64,000 bases of DNA from CBDCMJ01 sp965224325 (GTDB lineage: Bacteria > Chloroflexota > Dehalococcoidia > Lucifugimonadales > UBA3495), in the NCBI GenBank assembly GCA_965224325.1, contig CBDCYT010000020.1:310001-374000 (forward strand). Reading direction: 5' to 3'. Under the pieces are notes generated by a model that was not told where the DNA came from, searched no databases, and saw nothing but the letters and a program-made list of their open reading frames with translations. The position numbers and the translations under genes are program-made. Every line of letters begins with the position of its first letter. Position 1 is the stretch's first letter. Positions 28,046 to 36,256 of the stretch are shown piece after piece.

Positions 28046-28405
28046 GGCTGGCACACGGCGGGGGATTTCCTGACCCGGCGAGTTCAAAGTGTGACTCCTC
28101 TGAGTATGGCGGTTTGCAACACATGCCTTAGGGCTCACGTGAGTGGGTCTCCATATGGGGCGGCTTGGCGCCACACGGCGATTCACGGCGCTAGCTGTGC
28201 TGCGCTATCCTCATTGAATGATGGTCGGCAATGACGGCCGGCAACACCCGCGATGACATCCGGGGGACTGACGCTTTGCCGTATGCGGAACTACAAAGAT
28301 AGAGAATTGACTCTCATGTCGTTCGAATACCTTCCGCCGTGAGTGTTGACCGCTGGGCGGTGTCAGCGGGGGAATTCTCCAAAGACCATAATCGAGGATT
28401 AGACC
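28046..28405 (+). repeat. Short form of the bipartite element (internal deletion derivative)
   Basis: The 226-bp left part is identical to 25453-25678. It is joined through ACTGA to a right part that matches 26578-26718 with scattered differences. This is what a deletion between GACTGAG microhomologies in the long form would give. It has no coding capacity. It interrupts the fibronectin-like fragment. Confidence 0.75.
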
Positions 28406-28502
28406 GCGTCGATCAGGGCTGGCAATTCCGCATAAGGGCATGGGAGACCGGGACCTTTCGCCGCTTCAGCCCGGCGCACCGCGGAAACATAGGAGGCCGA
28501 AC

Positions 28503-28946
28503 ATGATACAGCTAACCGATGAAATGGCTCGTTTGATCAACAACGCCCGGGAGTCAGGGTACCCGTGTATAGTGGCCACCGGTTCCTCCGACGGCGTCCC
28601 CAACTGTGGCTTTATCGGCACGGTGTTAACCATTGGGGATGACTCGTTCATGTACCGGGACCGCACAGGACGCGTGCCTTTGGACCATGTCGAAGACAAT
28701 GCCAGGGTCATCCTCCTGTTCCGGAACGCCACGGAAGACAAGGGATGGAAGTTCCGGTGTACTGCCTCTGTGCACCGCGAGGGTGAGGTGTTCGAAGACA
28801 TGACAAGCCGGTTATTGCACTCGGGGCTGGTCACGGAACGGTACCTCCAGGAGGGCCAGGGAGCCATAGTGCTGCTGAGGATCGACCAGGTGTTGACGCT
28901 GTTCGGAGAGGTGTTGCAGGAGCGGGAACCGGGACTGCGCTGGTAG
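28503..28946 (+). CDS. Pyridoxamine 5'-phosphate oxidase-family flavin-binding split-barrel protein
   Basis: ATG 28503 follows AGGAGG. The 147 residues have the split-barrel pattern: PCIVATGSSDGVPNCGFIGT, then ARVILLFRN and KFRCTASVHREGEVFEDM. This matches small PNPOx-like proteins that bind FMN, F420 or heme and reduce diverse substrates. The exact cofactor cannot be told; in Chloroflexota such proteins are often F420/FMN dependent (inference). It is monocistronic, directly after the mobile island. Confidence 0.8.
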   Translation: MIQLTDEMARLINNARESGYPCIVATGSSDGVPNCGFIGTVLTIGDDSFMYRDRTGRVPLDHVEDNARVILLFRNATEDKGWKFRCTASVHREGEVFEDMTSRLLHSGLVTERYLQEGQGAIVLLRIDQVLTLFGEVLQEREPGLRW

Positions 28947-28966
28947 CTGCCCCGCTCTCTTCATTG

Positions 28967-29057
28967 AATCGAGCCAGGGAATCGAGCCAGGGAATCGAGC
29001 CAGGGAATCGAGCCAGAGAATCGAGCCAGGGAATCGAGCCAGAGAATCGAGCCAGGC
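28967..29057. repeat. 13-bp tandem repeat, seven units
   Basis: AATCGAGCCAGGG is repeated seven times at 13-bp steps from 28967, with G/A variation near the end of some units and a C in the last. It lies 20 bp after the PNPOx-like gene. The rest of 28947-29382 shows no gene. Confidence 0.9.
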
Positions 29058-29382
29058 AATCTTCCGGTTCACACGGCGCCTGCCGTGTGCGCTTTAGTGA
29101 CGGGCGCCCTCAGGGCCCAATTCCGCTTCGGTCCCCCTTTAGACTGGTGTATCACTGCCAACTCATGAATATCTCCCTGGTGATGGGCCAGTTTTGGGTT
29201 TACCTGACCAAAGCATATCAAGACAAAGGCTGCTCTATTCCGTCCTCTTTCATGTTATACGCGGCGATGGTCGTAAGCTGACTGACTATATGATAGAGTC
29301 CTGGCTTATCTAAAGCCGCTATTCGTAAGCAATATATGGCCTTTTTCAGTATATTATTTGAAGGCGATGACCGGAATAATAC

Positions 29383-29410
29383 TTGACAGGCTCTTCATTA
29401 GCGATAAAAT
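29383..29410 (+). promoter_or_regulatory. Sigma-70-type promoter of the binding-protein gene
   Basis: TTGACA at 29383-29388 is followed, after 16 nt, by TAAAAT at 29405-29410. This places the start of transcription about 65 bp before ATG 29485. The surrounding DNA is AT-rich against its neighbours. Confidence 0.6.
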
Positions 29411-29484
29411 GGCTTAGACTCTTTCAATTAGCAAGCGGACCGCTCTGAAGAACGGGGTGCTTCAGCTAGAAAAGGAGTTCCCTC

Positions 29485-30756
29485 ATGAATAAGAAAGAGA
29501 AAAAAGCTTTATTACTGCAGGCGCTAACCGACCAGGCGCGGTACAAGTTTATGGACCGGCGTGACTTCATGAAGTCGACCATGGCTCTTGGATTGTCGGC
29601 CACTGCTGCCTTGGTGTTATTCCAAGCCTGCGGCGGAGATGAAGCAACGGCAGTCCCGCAGGCGACCACGGCCCCGGTGGCAACCACGACTACAGGAACA
29701 GCTGCGGCTCCGGACGCAACCACGGCTCCATTTGTAACCACGGCCCCCGACGCGACCGCTGTACCCCGACCGACTCCCGCCGAGGAGGTCCCTGGAGACC
29801 TTAATTCTCTGGTGCGTCGCTTCCCGGAGATCTCAACAATGCCGGCGGGTAAAGACCTGCTCACGCTGTGGGCGCCCACGGAAGGCAACACCGTCTTCTA
29901 CGACGCGATTTTTTTGGCTCATCCCGGCGTGAACCTGTTCAGCGAGACCTTTGAAGGGGAGGTTCTGAAACTGGGCATGGAGTACCAAGTAGTGGATGCG
30001 GCCTTCGATCCAGCTAAAGAGATCGAGATTGCGGACCTGGCCGTCGCCCGCGGGTTTGACGTGATAATCTTCCACCCTACGAATCCGGCTGGGCTGGGCC
30101 CTAATATCCAGCGGGCACGGGAGGATGATCGAATCACTATAAATTACGACACCGACACCTTCATCCGCCCCGCTATCAAGTGGGGTAGGGGCTTTTTCCT
30201 CGACGGCTATTATGCGGGCAAATGGCTGGGCGAACGGCTGCCCGAAGGCGCAAAGGTAGTGTCGGGAGTGGGTGAGCGGATTACTACGGCTGGGAACGAC
30301 CGCCCCAGGGGGTTGAAACAGGCGTTGGAAGAGGCGGGTAAAGGCATCGAGGTGATAGCCGATGAGGACGGGCACGGCTGGACCCAGGAGGGCGGCTACG
30401 ACATGGGCAGGGCGTTGCTGCAGCGGTATCCTCAAGTAGACGCCATGTTTGGCGGGGATGACCAGGGGACGTTGGGGTTCTATAGGGCGGCCGTAGACGT
30501 GGGCCGGCGAGAAGAGATGTTTTTGGCCGGGGTAGATGGTTTCAGGGAGGGACAGGAGGCTATTGCTGACGGCCGTATAGACGTGTCGACTGGGGTGCGG
30601 CGCGGGCAAGGGCCAGAGGCGGCAGCTTGCATGCTTTTCATGGCGGCCTTCATCCGAGGAAAGGTGCACGGAGACCTCACGCAAGCGTGTCACTTGTGGA
30701 AACTGCAGGCGGTGGACAAGACCAACATCGCTGATCAGTGGGTGTCTCCGGTCTAA
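29485..30756 (+). CDS. Periplasmic sugar-type ABC substrate-binding lipoprotein (orphan, Tat-type signal)
   Basis: ATG 29485 follows AAGGAG. The N-terminus has a twin-arginine-like motif (DRRDFMKS, R25-R26), a hydrophobic stretch and a lipobox-like end at FQAC (C49). A low-complexity Ala/Thr/Pro spacer (ATTAPVATTTTGTAAAPDAT) follows to about residue 95. The mature domain (FDVIIFHPTNPAGLGPNIQRA; VDAMFGGDDQGTLGFYRA; MFLAGVDGFREGQEAI) matches the periplasmic binding protein 4 / ribose-type fold. No permease or ATPase gene is adjacent, so the transporter partner, if any, is elsewhere. The ligand is unknown. Confidence 0.85.
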   Translation: MNKKEKKALLLQALTDQARYKFMDRRDFMKSTMALGLSATAALVLFQACGGDEATAVPQATTAPVATTTTGTAAAPDATTAPFVTTAPDATAVPRPTPAEEVPGDLNSLVRRFPEISTMPAGKDLLTLWAPTEGNTVFYDAIFLAHPGVNLFSETFEGEVLKLGMEYQVVDAAFDPAKEIEIADLAVARGFDVIIFHPTNPAGLGPNIQRAREDDRITINYDTDTFIRPAIKWGRGFFLDGYYAGKWLGERLPEGAKVVSGVGERITTAGNDRPRGLKQALEEAGKGIEVIADEDGHGWTQEGGYDMGRALLQRYPQVDAMFGGDDQGTLGFYRAAVDVGRREEMFLAGVDGFREGQEAIADGRIDVSTGVRRGQGPEAAACMLFMAAFIRGKVHGDLTQACHLWKLQAVDKTNIADQWVSPV

Positions 30757-30881
30757 ATGTCCTGGCAAGTCTGTCTTGCTGGCGGGTTCGCCGCAGCTGT
30801 TGCCGAATATGTTGACGTCCGGTCTCTCCGCGGACTCAAGCGTATTGAATCCCCTGTATTCATTACGCAAGCATGCCTAGG

Positions 30882-31001
30882 AAACCTCTGAAGAACCGTC
30901 ATTCCGGCGCAGGCCGGAATCCAGGGCCTTGAAATTCTAGATTCCGGCTTTCGCCGGAATGACGGGTTGGGCGGCGTGAGGTTTCACTCATTCAGAGGCT
31001 T
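30882..31001. repeat. Third-type palindromic element (TTCAGAGG ends)
   Basis: AAACCTCTGAA at 30882-30892 pairs with TTCAGAGGCTT at 30991-31001. Between them are two diverged palindromic cores, ATTCCGGCGCAGGCCGGAAT and ATTCCGGCTTTCGCCGGAAT. The rest of 30757-31365 shows no gene. Confidence 0.65.
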
Positions 31002-31365
31002 GCTAGAAACTATTTCAAAGGAAGATTCAACAGACCTGTCAGGGGACTGCCGAGGGACTCACCGGGAGGGGGACAATTAATGGTCGTCCAGAGCTTGGGG
31101 AAGGTGGCGAATGTTGGGCCGGACGATCTGCGATGGTTCACAGCGCTGAGGCAGGCTAGCGGAGAAGCAAACCCGCCGGAATAGTTGGCTTTCCAGTCGC
31201 GGTCCATCAGCCGCTCATGGTCCGGCGGTGCCGGGATGGTGACGCGTACCGTCCATTGTGAAGCTGTTAATGCTCGCGGCCAGTAGCAATTTATTCCTAC
31301 TTGGTCTATTATGTGCTCACTTCCATATGCCCGATGCTTATTTTTAGTCCAGGGAGGGACCAGCC

Positions 31366-32349
31366 ATGGCACTAGACTACTCCATTCTTGTTGGGACCGT
31401 GGGCCAGGGGCTCGGGGTCAGTTCCGATTGTGGTGAAACTTGGACCAAGATCAGGCAGCCCATTCCGTCGGAGGCCACTGTAAGGACCATAGGCGTGTAT
31501 CCGGGCAGCTCCCACCGCGTCCTGGCTGGCTCTGATGGGGGCATATTCCGGAGCGAAGACAACGGCATTACCTGGGACAAGCTGGAATCGCCCATGGAAG
31601 ACCTCCAAATATGGTCCGTGGCTGTGGACCCCACAGACCCTGAAACCATATTCGCCGGCACCAGGCCCGAGGGCTTCCGTTCTAGGGACGACGGGAAGAC
31701 GTGGACCAAGATGAATATGGGCGTCAACATGGAGTGCCCCATCGGAACACCCCGCACCACGAACCTGATCGTTGACCCTCGAGACAACCGCACCATCTGG
31801 GCCGGGGTCGAGGTCGACGGCGTTTACAAGAGCCTGGACCGGGGCGATTCCTGGGTGCACCTGCCTGATTTGGGCCCCGACCCGTTCCATGGAGACATCC
31901 ACGGCATGGCGCTAAAGACCGGGAAGGACACCTCGGTATACGCCACTAGCCCCTTCGGCATCGCCACCAGCGTGGACGAGGGCGAAAGTTGGGACTACCA
32001 TTATTTCCCCAAGTTCAACGAAGAGGACGCTCGTTCCTATTGCCGGGGTATGCTACTCAAACGAGACAATCCTGACGTGATGTTCGTAGGCAACGGCGAC
32101 TTCATCCCCGGCGTGACCGGCGCAGTCCAACGCAGCAAGGATGGCGGGCACAACTGGGAGCCGGTTTCGCTGCCGGTGGAGCCCAACTCAGTCATTTACT
32201 GGCTGGGCAGCCATGCGGAGTTGCCCGAAGTGATCGTAGCTACCAGCCTCTTCGGTTACTTGTACGTGAGCGAAGACGGTGGAGACACCTGGCGGAAGTT
32301 GAAGAAAGAGTTTGGCGAAGTACGCTCGGTGGTGGTGCTTCCCAACTAG
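31366..32349 (+). CDS. Asp-box (BNR) repeat seven-bladed beta-propeller protein
   Basis: The 327 residues contain seven Asp-box motifs of the SxDxGxTW type: SSDCGETW, SEDNGITW, SRDDGKTW, SLDRGDSW, SVDEGESW, SKDGGHNW and SEDGGDTW, at roughly regular spacing. This gives a complete propeller as in sortilin/sialidase-like proteins. There is no signal peptide, so it is probably cytosolic, and no sialidase catalytic residues can be asserted. Many environmental bacteria encode such propellers annotated as glycosyl hydrolase-like; the true activity is unknown. A strong hairpin terminator follows. Confidence 0.85.
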   Translation: MALDYSILVGTVGQGLGVSSDCGETWTKIRQPIPSEATVRTIGVYPGSSHRVLAGSDGGIFRSEDNGITWDKLESPMEDLQIWSVAVDPTDPETIFAGTRPEGFRSRDDGKTWTKMNMGVNMECPIGTPRTTNLIVDPRDNRTIWAGVEVDGVYKSLDRGDSWVHLPDLGPDPFHGDIHGMALKTGKDTSVYATSPFGIATSVDEGESWDYHYFPKFNEEDARSYCRGMLLKRDNPDVMFVGNGDFIPGVTGAVQRSKDGGHNWEPVSLPVEPNSVIYWLGSHAELPEVIVATSLFGYLYVSEDGGDTWRKLKKEFGEVRSVVVLPN

Positions 32350-32397
32350 ACCAATCTCTCTCCTTCGGATCGCAAATATACGCATGCCGCAAATATA

Positions 32398-32425
32398 CGG
32401 CCCCTCTCACTCAAGAGAGGGGCCG
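32398..32425. terminator. Hairpin terminator between convergent genes
   Basis: An 11-bp perfect stem (CGGCCCCTCTC with GAGAGGGGCCG, loop ACTCAA) lies between the propeller gene and the convergent GlcG-like gene. The T tract is weak on both sides. It could serve both genes. Confidence 0.7.
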
Positions 32426-32476
32426 TTCTGCGCCAGGTGTTCCAGTGCCGCTTGTTGCGCGGGCGTACGAATCTCT

Positions 32477-32866
32477 CTACAGGGTGGCCAGCCCAACGCG
32501 AGCGCAATCCTCATCTTCCTGAGCCGTTCCGCCGCTTCCTCCAATGGCGCCCACTACCACGCCGCCTTGAATGACCGGCAGCGCGCCCTGGGCGGCAATC
32601 ATCCGGCCTCCCTGGGTCGCCATGATAGCTTGGATGACCGCCGACTCGGCCGGTATGTCGCCGCTGGGAATACCTATGGCGGACGAGGATACCGCCTTGG
32701 CTTGGGCGGCTTGAGCGGCAATCCAGATGCAACCCTCGGTCCGGTTGAAGGCCAGCAGGTGCCCGCCTGCGTCGCACACTGCCATGCTCATCTGGAGATT
32801 CAGCCTCTTTGCCTCGGCTATCCCCGCTTTGACCATACGATCAGCATCTTCAAGTGTCAGAGACAT
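32477..32866 (-). CDS. GlcG/HbpS-family (heme-binding-like) protein
   Basis: ATG at 32864-32866 is chosen because AAGGAGG lies 7 nt upstream; a longer upstream frame lacks a site. The 129 residues show the GlcG/HbpS fold: MSLTLEDADRMVKAGIAEAK, MAVCDAGGHLLAFNRTEG, KAVSSSAIGIPS, and the Gly-rich end VIQGGVVVGAIGGSGGTAQED. Some members bind heme and others are of unknown role near glycolate or diol degradation genes. No such genes are adjacent. It is cytosolic by sequence. Confidence 0.85.
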   Translation of the reverse strand: MSLTLEDADRMVKAGIAEAKRLNLQMSMAVCDAGGHLLAFNRTEGCIWIAAQAAQAKAVSSSAIGIPSGDIPAESAVIQAIMATQGGRMIAAQGALPVIQGGVVVGAIGGSGGTAQEDEDCARVGLATL

Positions 32867-32953
32867 TTCCCAACCTCCTTGGCGAGTTAAATTAGAAACC
32901 GGTAATACCATACAGCGGGCCGGGTTCTCGGTCAATGTAACCCACTCGCCTGT

Positions 32954-33185
32954 CAGGGCCTTTTAGTTTTCCGGGTTGGCTGGCATGGTTCCCGTTTCTG
33001 GGTTGGCTGGCATGGTTCAGGCGTCTGGGTTGGCTCGCATGGTTCCCGTCATTCCCGCGAAAGCGGGAATCCAGAGACCTTTGCGACAAGAAGGCGGCCA
33101 TTGGGCGGACAGCCTTGGATTCCCCCTCCCCGATCGAGGTCGAGGACAAGCTTCGCGGGAATGACGGAAGAATGAAAAGGCCCTG
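32954..33185. repeat. Family B inverted-repeat element, copy 1
   Basis: The ends CAGGGCCTTTTAGTTTTC and AATGAAAAGGCCCTG are inverted repeats. The target duplication CTCGCCTGT lies at 32945-32953 and 33186-33194. Inside are GGGTTGGCTNGCATGGTTC repeats, the core palindrome and one GATCGAGG unit. Confidence 0.88.
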
Positions 33186-33207
33186 CTCGCCTGTACAGGG
33201 CCTTTTC
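33174..33207. terminator. Strong hairpin formed at the junction of two family B copies
   Basis: GAAAAGGCCCTG and CAGGGCCTTTTC form a 12-bp perfect stem around the shared target duplication (33186-33195), followed by ATTTTC. It has terminator form on the + strand and, by symmetry, nearly so on the - strand. Confidence 0.5.
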
Positions 33208-33400
33208 ATTTTCTGGGTTGGCTGGCATGGTTCAGGGGTCTGGGTTGGCTCGCATGGTTCCCGTCATTCCCGCGAAAGCGGGAATCCAGAGTCCTTTGCG
33301 ACAGGAAGGCTGGCATTGGACGGACAGTCTTGGATTCCCGCTCCCCGATCGGGGTCGAGGACAAGCTTCGCGGGAATGACGGAAGAATGAAAAGGCCCTG
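33196..33400. repeat. Family B inverted-repeat element, copy 2 (tandem with copy 1)
   Basis: The ends CAGGGCCTTTTCATT and AATGAAAAGGCCCTG are flanked by CTCGCCTGTA at 33186-33195 and 33401-33410. Its interior is about 90% like copy 1. Sharing the middle duplication suggests tandem duplication of one insertion. Confidence 0.88.
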
Positions 33401-33585
33401 CTCGCCTGTAACTATTCAGAGCTGGTGAGTCTAATTCGCCTAAAGCCGCCCGAAGCCCTTTGACAACCGCCGGGCTGGGCGTCAAGGCAGAGATTAAACC
33501 TCTAGTTGCGGGCCGTCAGACACTCGGGTCCCCCCGAGTCTGAACAGTTACACTCGCTCCCCAGGGCCTCTGAATAGTAGTCCAC

Positions 33586-33796
33586 CTGTCACCGCAACGC
33601 TATTTCGGCGTTGAGCCGGGCCACAGGAACTTATGGTGAAGAACGGCGCAGTTGGCTTTTGAGTATTGGGCGCGGGCTTTCGCCGAGGAGAGGGTGGAGG
33701 GGTATCTGTCACCGCCACGGTATCGCAGCTTTGAAGCGAAACCCGGGAACTTATCGTGAAGAACGGCGCAGTTGGCTTTTGGGTATTGGGCGCGGG
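33586..33796. repeat. Two directly repeated segments with exact 120-bp period
   Basis: CTGTCACCGC starts copies at 33586 and 33706. The last 50 bases of each (AACTTATNGTGAAGAACGGC, then GCAGTTGGCTTTTGNGTATT) are almost identical, while the first 40 bases differ more. There is no gene in 33411-33838. It lies in the region 3' of the cysM-type gene. Confidence 0.75.
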
Positions 33797-33838
33797 TCTG
33801 GACTCGAGGTTCCCAGGGCTTGAGGCCCTACGAAAGGC

Positions 33839-34789
33839 CTACCACCAGATCTTGCCTTTGGACTCTTCGGCCAGTACATCGTAGTCCTTGGTCCACAAGC
33901 TGGTGCTTAGGTATTTCCAGCCGCCGTCGGCTAGCAAACAAACGATGTCGCCTTGTTCCATCCGCTCCGCTTGTCTTAACGCGCCATATACCACGGAGCC
34001 CGAAGACACGCCGGCAAATATCCCTTCTTGAAGCAACAGCTCCTTGGCGGTCCGGAAGGCGTCAAAGCTGCTTACCAGCATTCTGGAGTCCAACAGGTTC
34101 AGGTCCAGGATGGGTGGTATAAATCCCTCTTCCAGGTCTCTCAGTCCGGAGATGAAATCATCCGGCTCGGGAGCAACGGCGACGATCTTTATCCCCGGAT
34201 CGTGTTCCTTAAGACGCCGTCCCACCCCCATCAAAGTGCCGCCGGTGCCTAGCCCCGCCACGAACATATCCACCTTGGGCAGGGCTTCCACGATTTCTTG
34301 CCCGGTGGACTCGTAGTGGGCATCCGGGTTTCCGCTGTTGCCGTATTGGTACAGCATCAAATAGTCATGGGGATTTTTTTCAATGAGGTCGTGTGCGACT
34401 TCAATGGAGCCGTTGGTGCCCCGAGAGCCGTCGGAAAACTTGATTTCCGCACCATAGGCAGCCAGGAGCTGAATGCGCTCCACGCTCACGTTTTCCGGCA
34501 TCACCACCACTGTTTTGTAGCCCTTCAGGCGCCCCACCATGGCCAGGGAGATGCCGGTGTTGCCGCTGGTGGGCTCCAAAATGGTACGGTTGGGTGAGAT
34601 TTCACCTTCCCGCTCCGCCAGGTCTATCATTTTTAGAGCGATCCGGTCTTTGACGCTGCCCGTGGGATTATGTCCCTCTAGCTTGGCATGGATACGGACT
34701 TCCGGCTTGGGGCTCATGTTCTGGAGCTCCACCACGGGGGTATTGCCGATCGCCGCCAAGATCCCTTTGTATGTGAGCCTGGCTACCAT
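33839..34789 (-). CDS. cysM: Cysteine synthase, CysM type (PLP-dependent)
   Basis: The 316-residue fold type II PLP enzyme has the cofactor lysine in NPTGSVKDR (near 46), the substrate loop EPTSGNTGISLAM and the phosphate-binding GLGTGGTLMG. Its closest resemblance in wording is to mycobacterial CysM (RLKGYKTVVVMPENVSVER; EGIFAGVSSGSV; DGGWKYLSTSLW). CysM uses O-phosphoserine and the thiocarboxylate of a small ThiS-like carrier, CysO. The MoeB-type gene 50 bp upstream would activate such a carrier, supporting this reading. The carrier and a Mec-type protease gene are not seen nearby. Plain OASS activity is the alternative. It is the last gene of the unit. Confidence 0.85.
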   Translation of the reverse strand: MVARLTYKGILAAIGNTPVVELQNMSPKPEVRIHAKLEGHNPTGSVKDRIALKMIDLAEREGEISPNRTILEPTSGNTGISLAMVGRLKGYKTVVVMPENVSVERIQLLAAYGAEIKFSDGSRGTNGSIEVAHDLIEKNPHDYLMLYQYGNSGNPDAHYESTGQEIVEALPKVDMFVAGLGTGGTLMGVGRRLKEHDPGIKIVAVAPEPDDFISGLRDLEEGFIPPILDLNLLDSRMLVSSFDAFRTAKELLLQEGIFAGVSSGSVVYGALRQAERMEQGDIVCLLADGGWKYLSTSLWTKDYDVLAEESKGKIWW

Positions 34790-34839
34790 TCTCTCTTAGC
34801 TTTCTGTATGCCGCCGGTTTGCCTTGAGCTCAGCAGCAT

Positions 34840-35682
34840 CTAGTCAGAGGCGACTGCGGCGGTTTCAGGGGCCGTCAATCCGCAAAAGACCTCGTAGTCA
34901 ATCAATTCGGTGACGGTGGGATTGTCTCCGCACAAGGGGCACGCCGGGTTTCTCTTTATCTTCACCTCTCGAAAACTCATGTTAAGGGCGTCGATTAACA
35001 ACAACCGGGAGGTGAGGGATTCTCCAACCCCCAGGAACAGCTTTAATGCTTCCGTGGCTTGGATACTACCCACCAGGCCGGTAAGCGCTCCCAGCACACC
35101 GGCCTCAGCGCAATTAGGCACCATGCCCGGCGGTGGCGGCGAAGGGAAGAGGCAGCGGTAGCAACCCTGTCCGGGAATGTAAACGGTCGACTGACCATCG
35201 AAAATCAAGATGCTGCCGTCCACCAGGGGCTTGCCCAGCAGATAACAGGCGTCGTTGACCAGGTAACGGGTGGCGAAATTATCCGCTCCGTTGATTACCA
35301 GATCGTATTGACCGATGATTTCCATGGCGTTGTGGGATTCCAACCTGTCCCCGTGCAGCACCACGTTTATATCCGGATTGTAAGCTTGGATACTGTCTCG
35401 GGCCGACTCCAGCTTGGGTCGTCCTATGTCGGAGGTGCGGTGCAGGATCTGCCGTTGCAAGTTGGAAATCTCTACCACGTCAAAATCAACTATGCCGATG
35501 GTGCCCACTCCGGCCAATGCCAGGTAAACAGCGGAAGGGGACCCCAAGCCACCGGCGCCCACGATTAGGGCTTTAGACTGTAGAAGTTTGCGCTGACCCC
35601 GGCTGCCAACATCGTTCATGATGATGTGGCGGCTGTATCGCTTGACCTGGTTGGGCGTTAAAGCCAATGTCTCTTGGACCAT
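34840..35682 (-). CDS. moeB: MoeB/ThiF-family sulfur-carrier adenylyltransferase
   Basis: The 280 residues begin QVKRYSRHIIMNDVGSRGQRK and have the ATP-binding ALIVGAGGLGSPSAVYLA. Also present are VDFDVVEISNLQRQILH with the catalytic Arg/Asp set, NGADNFATRYLVNDA, and the zinc pairs CYRC and CPLC. There is no C-terminal rhodanese domain, unlike mycobacterial MoeZ. E1-like enzymes adenylate the GG tail of MoaD/ThiS/CysO carriers. Position before cysM and after an Rrf2 regulator points to cysteine synthesis. The start follows GGAGG-rich DNA. The gene is intact. Confidence 0.9.
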   Translation of the reverse strand: MVQETLALTPNQVKRYSRHIIMNDVGSRGQRKLLQSKALIVGAGGLGSPSAVYLALAGVGTIGIVDFDVVEISNLQRQILHRTSDIGRPKLESARDSIQAYNPDINVVLHGDRLESHNAMEIIGQYDLVINGADNFATRYLVNDACYLLGKPLVDGSILIFDGQSTVYIPGQGCYRCLFPSPPPPGMVPNCAEAGVLGALTGLVGSIQATEALKLFLGVGESLTSRLLLIDALNMSFREVKIKRNPACPLCGDNPTVTELIDYEVFCGLTAPETAAVASD

Positions 35683-35744
35683 GGTTTATCTGCCTCCTTG
35701 CTAGTCCATTCCGCTGTGAGGGCGTCTCGCGCCGGGTTTTATAG

Positions 35745-35769
35745 GGCGCCGGTTGAGAGGCCCGGCGCC
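35745..35769 (-). promoter_or_regulatory. Hairpin in the structured leader upstream of moeB
   Basis: A perfect 8-bp stem (GGCGCCGG/CCGGCGCC) lies 60-85 bases upstream of the moeB start on the - strand, within a GC-rich leader (about 35700-35930) that contains further short inverted repeats. No T run follows. No known riboswitch class could be matched by eye. Confidence 0.4.
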
Positions 35770-36009
35770 GGAGTAATCTGAGTCATAGAAAAGGCCCGCG
35801 CTTCCCATCGGTGGGCCACCATTCCAGGGTGGGCGCAGGCCTGAATGCCGCCGCTGGTGTGCCCCCCTATGTAAGGGGACAAGTGCAGACAAATGTGAAA
35901 TTGTGCTTTGGTTTGGGGGGCTTCATCCACTTTCGAGTCTATCGCCGCCGGTTGACCTTGTCAAGCAACGCGGTACGCTGGCGAGGGTCATTTAGTTATC
36001 GGAAGTTGT

Positions 36010-36125
36010 CGCCTTACACCCCCCGTCAAACCGGCGAAAGCCGGTATCCAGAGACTTTCCGGGAAGTGAGAGTTCGAGGTGGACTCGCTTTTCTGGGCCC
36101 CGGCATTCGCCGGGGTGACGGTGAA
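36010..36125. repeat. Diverged palindromic element
   Basis: It contains ACCGGCGAAAGCCGGT and CCCCGGCATTCGCCGGGG, two palindromes of the same style as the ATTCCCGC core but with different bases. Outer ends were not defined. No gene lies in 35683-36256. Confidence 0.55.
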
Positions 36126-36256
36126 GAGTACCTCGTCTAGCTACTTTTGAATGACCCCGGTGCGCTGGCAAGCCCAAGGCTTGGGCAAAGGGGTTGACGC
36201 CTTGTTAACGCCTTTATGCGAGTAGACGCTGCCAAGCCGGTTAAAGGCGCACCCGC

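Noticed and set aside
35700..35930. T-box or SAM riboswitch upstream of moeB
   Set aside because: The T-box core TGGNACCGCG and the SAM-I conserved segments were not found; only generic GC-rich pairing remains.
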